Both the position numbers and the translations under genes were made by a program. Below, piece after piece: positions 32,534 to 41,721 of a stretch of DNA of 64,000 nucleotides (positions are counted from its first letter, which is position 1; each line of letters starts with the position of its first letter). Below the pieces are notes generated by a model. The model worked only from the letters and a program-made list of their open reading frames with translations, made no database searches and was not told the DNA's origin. The DNA is from an uncultured Chitinophagaceae bacterium (GTDB lineage: Bacteria; Bacteroidota; Bacteroidia; Chitinophagales; Chitinophagaceae), in contig CALGAP010000011.1 in assembly GCA_937958995.1 (NCBI GenBank), forward strand, positions 124,001-188,000, written 5' to 3'.

Positions 32534-35299
32534 TTAAATACTGAATGCTGTATCGATAATTTCCGCCTGTTCCTGCGCATGCACCTTGGCATAACCTGTG
32601 GCGGGTGCAGCACCAGGCTGACGGCTGATGACCCCATAGTTAATGCTTTTCAGGTTCATCTGCAAATAGCTGGCCGCACCCATGTTCAGCGGTTCTTCCT
32701 GCACCCAGAACCAGGTGGCTTTGCTGTACTTGCGGTCCAACTCTTCCAACTGCTTCAGCGGCAGGGGATACAATTGCTCCACGCGAATGATAGCGGTATC
32801 TTTCCGCTTATCTTTCTGCTGGCGCTCGGCCAGGTCGAAATACACTTTACCACTGCAGAACAATACCTTCTTCACTTTCGAAGGATCTTCCACAAAAGTA
32901 TCATCGATCACCTCGCGGAAACCGCCTTGCAGAAAGTCTTGCATAGACGAGTAAGAACCGGGGTGACGCAAGTTGGCTTTGGGTGAAAAATTCACCAGTG
33001 GCTTGCGGAATGGCCATGCCAGCTGGCGGCGCAAGGCATGGAAGAAGTTGGCGGCCGTAGTGATGTTGGTTACCACCATATTCAGCTCGGCACACATTTG
33101 AAGGAAGCGCTCCATGCGCGCACTGCTGTGCTCAGGACCCTGACCTTCATAACCATGCGGCAGTAACATGCCCACACCATTCATACGATTCCATTTTTGT
33201 TCGCCGGCAGCAATGAACTGGTCGATCATGGTCTGCGCGCCGTTGCAGAAATCGCCGAACTGCGCCTCCCACAACACTAACGCATTGGGATTGGCCATGG
33301 CATAACCATATTCAAAACCCAACACGCCGTATTCGCTCAGCAACGAGTTGTAAATCCTGAATTTGCCGGTAGCACCGGGAATATTGCTGAGGCGGTTGTA
33401 TGTTTCATCAGTCTTTTCGTCGGTGAGTATAGCATGACGATGCGAAAAGGTGCCGCGGCAAACATCCTGTCCGCTCATACGCACGTCTTTGCCTTCGAGT
33501 AACAGGCTTCCATAAGCGATCAGCTCGCCGGTAGCCCAGTCAACCTTACCTTCCTGTTCAAACAGTTTTACCTTATCCTGAATAATCTTTTCGATTTTTC
33601 TTAACGGCGTAAAGCCTTCCGGCCATTTCATCAGCGATTCAAATATCTTTCTGAAATTCTCTTCGCTGATGGCGGTAATGGGCGATTGTTCAAAATCCTG
33701 CGGCGTCGCCTTTCTCAAACTCTTCCAGGCCAGCTCGGGTTGCTGGTAGTGATAAGGCAAGGGATTTTGTTTTACCTCGTCGAGACGCTCCTGCAGATCG
33801 CCCCAGAATTTCTTTTCCATTTCCCTGGCCAGTTCTTTCGCATCGGCCTCGCCGTTCTCGAGCAGGTAGTTGGTATAAACTTCACGCGGATTGGGATGCT
33901 TATCGATCAGCGCATACAACTTGGGCTGTGTGAACTTAGGATCATCGCCCTCGTTGTGACCGTGTTTGCGGTAGCAAACCATATCGATAAACACATCCGA
34001 GTTAAATTCCTGGCGATAGCGTGTAGCAATCTCGGCGCATTTTACAACGGCTTCTGCATCGTCGCCGTTAACGTGCAACACAGGAGCCTGGATCATCGAA
34101 GCCAGGGATGTACAATAGTCGGAGCTGCGTGCTTCATCGAAATCGGTGGTAAAACCGATCTGGTTGTTGATCACAAAATGAATAGTGCCGCCGGTATAAT
34201 AACCGTCGAGCTTACTCATCTGCAGCACTTCGTACACGATGCCCTGGCCTGCAATAGAAGCATCGCCGTGTATGAGTATGGGGAGAATCCTGTCGTATTC
34301 GCTCTCGTAAAGAATATCTGCTTTAGCCCTTGAAAAACCTACCACCACGGGATTCACTGCTTCGAGGTGAGAAGGGTTGGGCATCAGTTTCAGATGAACG
34401 GGTTTTCCGGTGGCAGTAGTGGTTTCACTGCCAAAACCCAGGTGATATTTCACGTCGCCGCTACCCATGGTCTGATCGGGAACGGCGGTGCCTTCAAATT
34501 CAGAGAATATCTGTTCATAGGTCTTGCCCATGATATTGGCCAGCACGTTCAGGCGGCCGCGGTGGGCCATACCAATCACCACTTCATGCACACCATCGTC
34601 CACCGCTGTGGTGATGATGGCATCGAGCGCGGGGATGGTACACTCGCCGCCTTCCAGTGAGAAACGTTTCTGACCGATGTATTTAATATGAAGGAATTTC
34701 TCAAATATCACACCCTGGTTCAGCTTTTCCAGTATGCGGCGCTTTTGCTCGATGGGCAGCGGCTTGGTGAAGTTGCGCTCCATTTCGTTGGTGAGCCAGT
34801 CCACTTTTTTCTGGTCGCTGATATACTTAAACTCAATGCCCACATTGCCCGCATAGCAGTTTTGCAGGTGCTTCAGGATATTGCGCAGCGTGGTGGGTCC
34901 CAGCCCGATCAGGCTGCCCGCCTGGAAGGTCTGGTCCAGGTCTTCTTCGGTAAAACCGAAAAATGCCAGGTCAAGATTGGCGCCCCTGTCTTTACGCTGG
35001 CGAATGGGGTTGGTGGTGGCAATCAGGTGACCTTTATTGCGATAACCCAGTATGAGGCGGTATGCGCTAACTTCTTTACGCCAGTTGATGCCTTCAGCTG
35101 TTGCCGGCGCTGTGGCCACGGCGCCATTGGCGCTGCCATTGCCATTTGTTCCGGCCTTGCCATAGCTAACGGCAAAATCGAACCCTTCAAAAAACTTCCT
35201 CATTTCCGGGTCCACGCTATTGGGATCCTGCACAAAATCGCGGTACAGGTTCTCAATAAATGCCGGGTGCGAATTGGTGATATAGGAAAAGTCCTTCAT
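32534..35299 (-). CDS. odhA: 2-oxoglutarate dehydrogenase E1 component
   Basis: 921 aa thiamine-diphosphate decarboxylase. Starts with the E1o-specific segment NSHPAFIENLYRDFV. VVIGMAHRGRLNVLANIMG, HGDASIAGQGIVYEV, INNQIGFTTDFDEAR and the ThDP site VNGDDAEAVVKC follow; MSGQDVCRGTFSHRHA and LPHGYEGQGPEHSSARMERF lie in the second half. It is slightly shorter than Gram-negative E1 proteins because a Gly/Ala-rich linker (residues 55-70) replaces part of the N-terminal region. It is divergent from rpsT; no clear -7 box is visible upstream. Confidence 0.95.
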   Translation of the reverse strand: MKDFSYITNSHPAFIENLYRDFVQDPNSVDPEMRKFFEGFDFAVSYGKAGTNGNGSANGAVATAPATAEGINWRKEVSAYRLILGYRNKGHLIATTNPIRQRKDRGANLDLAFFGFTEEDLDQTFQAGSLIGLGPTTLRNILKHLQNCYAGNVGIEFKYISDQKKVDWLTNEMERNFTKPLPIEQKRRILEKLNQGVIFEKFLHIKYIGQKRFSLEGGECTIPALDAIITTAVDDGVHEVVIGMAHRGRLNVLANIMGKTYEQIFSEFEGTAVPDQTMGSGDVKYHLGFGSETTTATGKPVHLKLMPNPSHLEAVNPVVVGFSRAKADILYESEYDRILPILIHGDASIAGQGIVYEVLQMSKLDGYYTGGTIHFVINNQIGFTTDFDEARSSDYCTSLASMIQAPVLHVNGDDAEAVVKCAEIATRYRQEFNSDVFIDMVCYRKHGHNEGDDPKFTQPKLYALIDKHPNPREVYTNYLLENGEADAKELAREMEKKFWGDLQERLDEVKQNPLPYHYQQPELAWKSLRKATPQDFEQSPITAISEENFRKIFESLMKWPEGFTPLRKIEKIIQDKVKLFEQEGKVDWATGELIAYGSLLLEGKDVRMSGQDVCRGTFSHRHAILTDEKTDETYNRLSNIPGATGKFRIYNSLLSEYGVLGFEYGYAMANPNALVLWEAQFGDFCNGAQTMIDQFIAAGEQKWNRMNGVGMLLPHGYEGQGPEHSSARMERFLQMCAELNMVVTNITTAANFFHALRRQLAWPFRKPLVNFSPKANLRHPGSYSSMQDFLQGGFREVIDDTFVEDPSKVKKVLFCSGKVYFDLAERQQKDKRKDTAIIRVEQLYPLPLKQLEELDRKYSKATWFWVQEEPLNMGAASYLQMNLKSINYGVISRQPGAAPATGYAKVHAQEQAEIIDTAFSI

Positions 35300-35487
35300 G
35301 GAGAGACTATTGAATGTATATTGTACTTGAAAAATGGTTACAAATATCGGTCAAAATCATTAGATTCCAGAGTTATATGTTTACCTGCGCCACCTTCCCA
35401 GCCGGAGCACCGGCCAGGGGGCAAAATGCCGATAAACGGGCTACCCGCCGGTTTTGATAATTTTTTCGTTTTTTACCCCATTTCCCC

Positions 35488-35495
35488 TACCTTTG
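35488..35495 (+). promoter_or_regulatory. -7 element TACCTTTG of rpsT
   Basis: Exact consensus match 23 bases before the rpsT ATG; TTCG lies 19 bases upstream as a weak -33 box. Confidence 0.6.
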
Positions 35496-35518
35496 CCGTC
35501 CAAAAATTTTTGATCTAA

Positions 35519-35776
35519 ATGGCAAACCATAAGGCTACAAAGAAAGACGTGCGCCAAGCCGCTAAACGTCGCGAAAGGAACAAATATTACGGTAAGACTA
35601 CCAGAAATGCTATCCGCGACCTTAAAGCTCTGAAAGATGGTAAGGAAGCCCTGAAGGCTTTACCTGAAGTAGCCTCACAGATTGACAAACTCGCCAAGAG
35701 AGGCGTCATCCACAAAAACAAGGCAGCCAACCTGAAAAGTAAGCTGGCCCGCAGGGTGAACAGCCTGGCTAAGTAA
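35519..35776 (+). CDS. rpsT: 30S ribosomal protein S20
   Basis: 85 aa, very basic and helical, the normal size. MANHKATKKDVRQAAKRRER is the typical opening, and AKRGVIHKNKAANLKSKLAR the conserved C-terminal helix binding 16S rRNA. Single-gene unit with a strong promoter and terminator. An A-rich stretch, not a Shine-Dalgarno sequence, precedes the start. Confidence 0.97.
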   Translation: MANHKATKKDVRQAAKRRERNKYYGKTTRNAIRDLKALKDGKEALKALPEVASQIDKLAKRGVIHKNKAANLKSKLARRVNSLAK

Positions 35777-35806
35777 TTTATAAACGGTATTCATTTTTTT
35801 ATTTTT

Positions 35807-35839
35807 CCTCCCGATTTTGATATCGGGAGGTTTTTTTTT
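35807..35839 (+). terminator. Intrinsic terminator of rpsT
   Basis: CCTCCCGAT (35807-35815), loop TTTGAT and ATCGGGAGG (35822-35830) form a perfect 9-bp stem followed by nine T. Confidence 0.9.
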
Positions 35840-36018
35840 GCGCCAACCACTCAGCCAGTTTCCAACAAAAAACCATCCCCTCGCCCTCCTCGGTCAATTA
35901 TTGGGATTTTTAAAATATTATCACCCACGGGTGGTAACTGGGGCAAGCGACTTTTCCGCTAAATCCCACCTATAAATAACGCTCAGAATGACGCAGAGTT
36001 CGGCATCGTCACCTGTAA

Positions 36019-36099
36019 ACGTTTGAAAGCATGCTGGCCGGGCGCGATGAAGTGCTGGAGCGGGCCATTCAGCATTTTTTAAGGATAAAAGGTAGCTAA
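36019..36099 (+). pseudogene. Orphan C-terminal gene fragment
   Basis: Between the rpsT terminator and the M14 gene, an open stretch with no start region reads TFESMLAGRDEVLERAIQHF and ends LRIKGS before TAA at 36097-36099. An in-frame stop at 36016 closes it upstream. It reads like a real protein C-terminus and weakly resembles the tail of S41-type proteases. The rest of the 35840-36144 gap shows no other signal. Confidence 0.3.
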
Positions 36100-36144
36100 G
36101 GCAAACATTTGTGTTGTAATTTCCGGGCCGCAAAAAAACTACAC

Positions 36145-37872
36145 ATGAGAATTTTTCTGGCTGCAATTTGTATCCTTGCAGTTCTTGCAAGTCCTGCTCA
36201 AACCATTACCACTAAGTTCGAACAAACCAATGCCCGCGAAACGCCCACCTATCACGAGATTATCGACTGGTGGAAAATGCTGGACCAGCGTTTTGCAACG
36301 GTAAAAATGCTCACCATGGGTCCCACTGATGCAGGATATCCGCTGCACCTTATACTGGTGGCAAACGATAATGATTTTGACCTCGCGAGCCAGCGCAGGA
36401 AAAATAAACGCATCATATTGATCAATAACGGCATTCATCCCGGCGAACCCGATGGCATTGATGCCAGCATGCTGCTGGTGCGCGATATGGTGACGGGGAA
36501 AAAGAAACTGCCCGATAATATCGTGCTCGCCATCATTCCTGTTTACAATATTGGCGGCTGCCTTAACCGCAGCACCAATTACCGTGTAGATCAGAATGGT
36601 CCGGAGGCATTTGGTTTTCGCGGCAATTCGCAAAACCTCGACCTCAACCGCGATTTCATCAAATGCGATTCAAGAGAAGCGCGTTCCTTCGCAGAAATCT
36701 TCCACCTCTGCGATCCGGACGTGTTTGTTGACAACCACGTAAGCAATGGCGCCGACTACCAGCACGTGATGACGCTGCTTACTTCGCAGCATAGCAAACT
36801 GGGCGGTGTGATGGGCGAATACCTCAACAAAGAATTTGAACCGGGCCTGTACCGACTCATGAAAGAAAAGGGTTTTGACCTGGTGCCTTATGTAAGTTTT
36901 GGCGGCAACCCGCCCGAGTCGGGCATGACGGCCTACTTCGACGGTCCGCGCTACAGCACCGGCTACGCTACCCTCTGGCACAGCTTTTCTTTTATGCCCG
37001 AAACGCATATGCTTAAGAGTTATGACCAGCGCGTGGCCGCTACTTATGCCCTGATGGAAAGTTTTATTGCATTCACCAGCACCAACAGCGCTACCATTAA
37101 AAAACTGAGAGACCAGACCAAAAAAAGCGTGAAGCATCAAGCCGAATTCCCCATTAGCTGGACGCTTAACCGCGGGCGCCACGACGAGGTGACCTTTAAA
37201 GGATACGAAGCAGGCCGCAAGCCGAGTGATGTTTCCGGTTTGCCACGTTTGTACTATGACAGAAGCAAGCCCTATGAAAAAAAGATCAAATACTTCAATT
37301 ATTTCGATGCCGGCACAGTTGTGAGCAAGCCAAAGGCTTATATCATACCCCGTGGGTGGTGGAAAGTAATTGACCTCCTGAAAATTAATAAGGTGCAGAT
37401 GCAGCCGCTGGCAAAAGATACCGTGATTGAAGTGGAGGTATACCGCATCGAAGAATACAATGCCGCACCACGCCCTTATGAGATGCACCACCTCAACTCG
37501 AATGTGAAGGTGAGCAAACGAACTGAAAAAGTATCTTTCAGCAAGGGCGACTACCTGGTGCCGATGAACCAGGTGGCCAACCGCTTTTTGATGGAGGTGC
37601 TGGAACCCCAGGGCCCGGACTCTTATTTTGCCTGGAACTTCTTTGATGGCATACTGGGACAAAAAGAAGGTTACAGCAGTTATGCTTTTGAAGATATTGC
37701 TGCTGAATACCTGCGCGAGCACCCGGAACTGAAAGCAAAGCTGGAGCAACGCCGCGCTACCGACAGCGCCTTCGCCAGGAGCGCCTCCGCACAATTGGAC
37801 TTTGTGTACAAAAATTCCCCATTTTATGAGCCGGCTCACATGCGCTACCCCGTATACAGGGTGGTGAAATGA
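36145..37872 (+). CDS. Secreted M14 family zinc carboxypeptidase
   Basis: 575 aa from the ATG at 36145, which opens a clear signal peptide (RIFLAAICILAVLASPAQ). An earlier ATG at 36109 would place 12 extra residues before it. Zinc ligands are in NGIHPGEPDG (HxxE) and the later His in FVDNHVSNGADYQH; DLNRDF carries the substrate-binding Asn-Arg pair. The C-terminal 250 residues form a family-specific extension. It probably trims peptides in the periplasm or outside the cell. Single gene. Confidence 0.9.
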   Translation: MRIFLAAICILAVLASPAQTITTKFEQTNARETPTYHEIIDWWKMLDQRFATVKMLTMGPTDAGYPLHLILVANDNDFDLASQRRKNKRIILINNGIHPGEPDGIDASMLLVRDMVTGKKKLPDNIVLAIIPVYNIGGCLNRSTNYRVDQNGPEAFGFRGNSQNLDLNRDFIKCDSREARSFAEIFHLCDPDVFVDNHVSNGADYQHVMTLLTSQHSKLGGVMGEYLNKEFEPGLYRLMKEKGFDLVPYVSFGGNPPESGMTAYFDGPRYSTGYATLWHSFSFMPETHMLKSYDQRVAATYALMESFIAFTSTNSATIKKLRDQTKKSVKHQAEFPISWTLNRGRHDEVTFKGYEAGRKPSDVSGLPRLYYDRSKPYEKKIKYFNYFDAGTVVSKPKAYIIPRGWWKVIDLLKINKVQMQPLAKDTVIEVEVYRIEEYNAAPRPYEMHHLNSNVKVSKRTEKVSFSKGDYLVPMNQVANRFLMEVLEPQGPDSYFAWNFFDGILGQKEGYSSYAFEDIAAEYLREHPELKAKLEQRRATDSAFARSASAQLDFVYKNSPFYEPAHMRYPVYRVVK

Positions 37873-38088
37873 GTGGTAGTGCAGAAAAAATTTCCGGTTT
37901 ACTGATCATTGATTGACTGCGTTTTTCTCCGTCACAGCGCGGCAGGAAAATGTGCGCGCCCGGCCCTGCCCGTAAAAGCGGTATAGTTTTTTCATAAACT
38001 TTCCCAGGACACTAACCTGAGTTCTTTACATAACGCCAAAGCGAACTGCTGAGAGTTTTCCTGATTACTCAAACTTAATCCAGCGTGT

Positions 38089-38952
38089 ATGAAACAAGTT
38101 TGTCTGCTCAGCTTGTTCGTGGCGGGGGCGTATGTATGCACTGCACAGAACATTTCATCTACAGATCAGTTGGCCTATACCATCACCAAACTGCGTCTTA
38201 GCCTTATTGATGATCCGGTCGACAAGGTTTATCCTGAAAATATTATTGATAAAAAATTCAAAGGCACCTGGGTGAGTTATTACTCCAACGGCAACCTGTG
38301 CGATTCAGGTTACCTGCTCAACGGCAAGCCACATGGCCTATGGAAAAGCTGGTATCCTAACGGTCAGCCGCGCGTGCAAATGCAGTGCGATGCCAAAAGA
38401 CTTGATGCCACCAGAAGCGAAATGGAGAGGATTTACAAACCCGGTTATTCACCGGGTCCTGCCATTCGCGAAATGCGCGAGCTGGTTCTGAGCTCGCCCT
38501 ACCCTTACGAGAAATTTCTTTATCGTCAACTCTATCTTTCCATTCATCCGCCTCGAAGAACAGACAGCAGTGAAGAGCAGGTGCTCGTGCTTTTGCAGTC
38601 TTCCAACTCACCTGATCTCGTGGCCAACACCTTCACTACCTCCGAACGGCCCTTCACGGAATGCATGGTGCACGGCAATTTCCAATCCTGGTTTGAAGAC
38701 GGCTTTTTGCAAGACTCCGGCTATTGCGACAACGGCATTCGCCAGGGCGTATGGCAGGAATGGGACGAATCCATGAACCTCCGCGCCTTCGGTTTCTACA
38801 AAAATGGCCTCCGCCGCAAAGACTGGCGATACTTTACCCGGGAGGGAAAGCTGGAGTATATAAAGTGGTTCAACAGGCTGGAAGAAGTTACGGAGACCAT
38901 TGAGGTGAATTCACCGCGCGTCCATCTTGATAAAAAGTCTTCTCGCCATTAA
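38089..38952 (+). CDS. Secreted MORN-like (YwqK-type) repeat protein
   Basis: 287 aa with a signal peptide (MKQVCLLSLFVAGAYVCTAQ). Repeated W-x-x-[WY]-x-x-x-G-x-x-x-x-x-G units are seen: GTWVSYYSNGNLCDSGYLLNG, split over two lines in the family model, then GLWKSWYPNG, GNFQSWFEDGFLQDSG, GVWQEWDESMNL and RKDWRYFTREG. The repeats belong to the MORN-variant family that databases sometimes label antitoxin YwqK; no toxin gene is adjacent and I do not call a toxin-antitoxin system. Its 3' end overlaps the convergent MFS gene by 42 bases. Confidence 0.85.
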   Translation: MKQVCLLSLFVAGAYVCTAQNISSTDQLAYTITKLRLSLIDDPVDKVYPENIIDKKFKGTWVSYYSNGNLCDSGYLLNGKPHGLWKSWYPNGQPRVQMQCDAKRLDATRSEMERIYKPGYSPGPAIREMRELVLSSPYPYEKFLYRQLYLSIHPPRRTDSSEEQVLVLLQSSNSPDLVANTFTTSERPFTECMVHGNFQSWFEDGFLQDSGYCDNGIRQGVWQEWDESMNLRAFGFYKNGLRRKDWRYFTREGKLEYIKWFNRLEEVTETIEVNSPRVHLDKKSSRH

Positions 38953-40110
38953 AAGCGCGGCCAGCAGCACCATGATGCTGAGATAGCCGACCCAGTTGTA
39001 GTGATAGATTTTGTGGTCGTTGCCTTCAATGATGATGAAGCCGGCGATGACGGAGGCAAGGCCGGAGCCGAGTTGCTGCACGCTGCTGTTGAAGCTCATG
39101 AAGCTGCCACGTTGCTCGGGCGGCACCACGTTGCTGATCATGGCATTGGCGCTCACCATGCGGCCGGTAGATAGTATGAACCAAAATGCAAAGATGGCCA
39201 GCGTAAGCGCAAATGGTATCGATGGCAGATTGGTAATGCTAAACACCGTGATCAGCGAAAAAAGAATACAGGTGGTGAAGACGGTCATCTTACCATACTT
39301 ATCTGCGAGCCTGCCAAGTATGCTGGCAGAAATAAACGAAGCCAGTCCGCCCGCCAGGTATATCATCGGTGTTTGTTGCTTGCTGTATCCCACGTTGAAC
39401 TCCATATAAGGATTTACAAAGGGGATGATCATGAAGTGCCCCAACATGATAAGCATCGAAAACACCAGCGCATTTCGCTGCTGCTTGTCGTTCAGCACAG
39501 TGGTCAGCACCTGCCAGAATTGAGACGACCGTCTCCCGGGTTGGACATGTGCCGTCATCGGTGGAATCATCCATATGATGAAAGGCAACACGACAACCCC
39601 AATCAGCGCCACCATGATGAAGGGCGCATGCCAGGAAAACATATTTGAAAGATAAAGCGACAGCGGCACGCCAATGATGGAAGCGATGGCAAATGAAGAC
39701 ATAATGATACCCATAGCCATACCTCTTCGTTCATAGCCAAACATATCCGATACGATCGATAGCACCTGCGCGCCAATGAGTCCGCCAAACATGCCGGCGA
39801 AAGTGCGGGCGACCAGCAGCAGAGGATAACTGGGTGCAAAACCGCAGGCCAGCGTACCTATGAGGAAGCCGCTATACCCGAGCAACAATATCTTCTTGCG
39901 GTCGTACTGGTCAACAAAAAACGCAGCCGTGAAGCCGCTGATACCCGCGCTGAAGGTATAAGCCGCCACCAGTATGCTGAACTGCCTGGGCGTAATATGG
40001 AAATAAGGCAGCAGGTAATTGTTCAGCGGCATCATGATCATGAAGTCCAGGATGTGCGTGAAGTTCAGCCCTGCCAATACCAAAAGAATAATCCTTTCTT
40101 TACGATTCAT
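38911..40110 (-). CDS. Major facilitator superfamily transporter
   Basis: 399 aa from the ATG at 40110, with about twelve hydrophobic segments. The first is LLVLAGLNFTHILDFMIMM. The loop 2-3 motif appears as AAFFVDQYDRKKILLLGYSG, and ILGRLADKYGKM is its repeat in the second half. It resembles sugar-efflux or arabinose-polymer/multidrug-type MFS members (DHA1-like). Substrate unknown. An earlier ATG at 40146 would add 12 polar residues and is less likely. Confidence 0.88.
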   Translation of the reverse strand: MNRKERIILLVLAGLNFTHILDFMIMMPLNNYLLPYFHITPRQFSILVAAYTFSAGISGFTAAFFVDQYDRKKILLLGYSGFLIGTLACGFAPSYPLLLVARTFAGMFGGLIGAQVLSIVSDMFGYERRGMAMGIIMSSFAIASIIGVPLSLYLSNMFSWHAPFIMVALIGVVVLPFIIWMIPPMTAHVQPGRRSSQFWQVLTTVLNDKQQRNALVFSMLIMLGHFMIIPFVNPYMEFNVGYSKQQTPMIYLAGGLASFISASILGRLADKYGKMTVFTTCILFSLITVFSITNLPSIPFALTLAIFAFWFILSTGRMVSANAMISNVVPPEQRGSFMSFNSSVQQLGSGLASVIAGFIIIEGNDHKIYHYNWVGYLSIMVLLAALLMARRLFIKMDAR

Positions 40111-40346
40111 ACACTCGTCGGATTTAACATTCCTCCATGCTGGCAATCAATCGTTCAGTATTAAGTCTTTTCTCAGGCTGGGGGTTGGCAATACGAGGGA
40201 GCTGCAAATTTCGGAAAAATACCACAGGGATTGAAAAAAATTAAGGCCCCCACCCACATTTGGTGGTATCGCCCCTTTATGTCCCAAATGCGCTTCTTTT
40301 GGGTGCAGGGAAAAATGATATCATCACCGCAGCGGGGTTAAATTAT

Positions 40347-40378
40347 AAAAAAAGAGGCTGCCCTTTTCTAGCAGCCTC
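40347..40378 (-). terminator. Terminator of the amidohydrolase pair
   Basis: On the minus strand GAGGCTGC (40378-40371), a 9-nt loop and GCAGCCTC (40361-40354) form a perfect stem followed by seven U. The stretch from here to the MFS start (40111-40346) holds no ORF or clear signal. Confidence 0.85.
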
Positions 40379-40398
40379 GCTATGTGATATGCCATGTG

Positions 40399-41706
40399 TT
40401 AAGGAGCAGTTATGCCATACTTGTGCTTATATCTTTCATAAAGCTGTTTGTGCTTATCTGTCAGATTAATCTCACGGCCCTGGATAAAAGCATTCAGAAT
40501 TTTGTTTGTCCTGATATCCAGTATATCTCCTTCGCTCACTACAATATTGGCGTCTTTACCCACTTCAACGCTGCCTGTCTTATCGTCAATGCCCAGGATT
40601 TTTGCCGCATTCAGAGTAATGGCAGAAAGCGCTGCTTCTTTATCCAGTCCATAAGCCACTGCGGTACCGGCATTGAAAGGCAGGTTATGATGACGTGTAT
40701 TTTCATCATCATCATTGATCGCAAACAACACACCTGCTTTGTGCAGCATGGCGGGCGTTTTGAAGGGCTGATCAATGTCGTCGTCTACCATATTAGGCAG
40801 CACGTGCAACTGATTCAGTATAACCGGGATATTGTGTTGTTTCAACAAGTCGGCAATCAGCCAGCTTTCTGAGCCGCCAACGATCACTACATCAAAACCA
40901 AATTCTTTTGCAAAGTCAACAGCCACCAGCATTTCTTTTACAATATTGCAATGAATAAACAGCTTTTGTGTTTTGTTGAAAAGACCTTTCACTGATTCGT
41001 ACTTCAGGTTTTTTTCATCGTGTTTGGCGGCAGCATGATATGCTTTTGCTTCGCGGAAAAAGTTCTTGATATCTTCAATCTGTTCGAGGCCTCGTTTAAT
41101 GGGATCGACCGGGGCCTGCGCACCGCCAAAAGTACCGCGGCGGCCTGTGCGGGCAAGCAGGAAAGGGAGTTGAACATGCACGCCATTGTCCATTTTATAA
41201 GCAGCATCTTCCCAGTTCCAGGCATCCAGTTGTACTACAGATGACAAGCCCTTGATAAGGCCACCGCTGGGCACCACGTTTGCCAGCAGAATGCCTGTAG
41301 GACGCAGCGTATTGATGACGCGCGAATCGGCATTGTAAGCCACAATCGAGCGAATACTTGCATTCAGCTCTCCTATTTCAGTACCGTCTATAGTGGCCCG
41401 CACGCTGGGAAACTCTACCAGTCCCAGTTGAGTGTTGGTTAAAATAAGCCCGGGATAAATATGTTTACCACTGCAGTCGATCACTTTTGCATTGGCAGGC
41501 GGAGTGGCCGATGCTGACACAGCAGTTATTTTTCCCTTATCAAAAATTACAGTTCCTTTTTCTATTACCTGGCCATTCCCCACATGAATGGTACCATTGG
41601 TAAGTGCGATGGGTTGTGTCTGAGGTCCTGCGGGATAAACAGTCTCCTGTGCGGAAACGCCTATCAACGCGCAGCTAAACAATATGGAGAATATTATGCG
41701 TTTCAT
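40399..41706 (-). CDS. Amidohydrolase-fold protein lacking the HxH metal motif
   Basis: 435 aa with signal peptide (IIFSILFSCALIGVSAQE). The composite domain is typical of imidazolonepropionase-like amidohydrolases: a beta-sandwich start (NGTIHVGNGQVIEKG), KHIYPGLILTNTQLGLVEFP, and a C-terminal AITLNAAKILGIDDKTGSVEVGKDANIVV. Where relatives have DxHxH after the strand P-G-(L/F), this protein has TNTQLG, and no second His pair is clear. It is probably catalytically dead or structural. It lies 15 bases after the larger amidohydrolase gene, so the two are likely made together and may form a complex. Confidence 0.85.
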   Translation of the reverse strand: MKRIIFSILFSCALIGVSAQETVYPAGPQTQPIALTNGTIHVGNGQVIEKGTVIFDKGKITAVSASATPPANAKVIDCSGKHIYPGLILTNTQLGLVEFPSVRATIDGTEIGELNASIRSIVAYNADSRVINTLRPTGILLANVVPSGGLIKGLSSVVQLDAWNWEDAAYKMDNGVHVQLPFLLARTGRRGTFGGAQAPVDPIKRGLEQIEDIKNFFREAKAYHAAAKHDEKNLKYESVKGLFNKTQKLFIHCNIVKEMLVAVDFAKEFGFDVVIVGGSESWLIADLLKQHNIPVILNQLHVLPNMVDDDIDQPFKTPAMLHKAGVLFAINDDDENTRHHNLPFNAGTAVAYGLDKEAALSAITLNAAKILGIDDKTGSVEVGKDANIVVSEGDILDIRTNKILNAFIQGREINLTDKHKQLYERYKHKYGITAP

Positions 41707-41721
41707 TGTGTAGTCAGTTTG

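Noticed and set aside
36670..37839. Long open frame (about 390 codons) on the minus strand
   Set aside because: It lies wholly opposite the well-supported M14 carboxypeptidase and has no recognisable domain. The composition is what the complementary frame of that gene would give.
38089..38952. Toxin-antitoxin system suggested by the YwqK-type repeats
   Set aside because: The antitoxin label is an inherited database name. The protein is secreted and has no toxin partner beside it.
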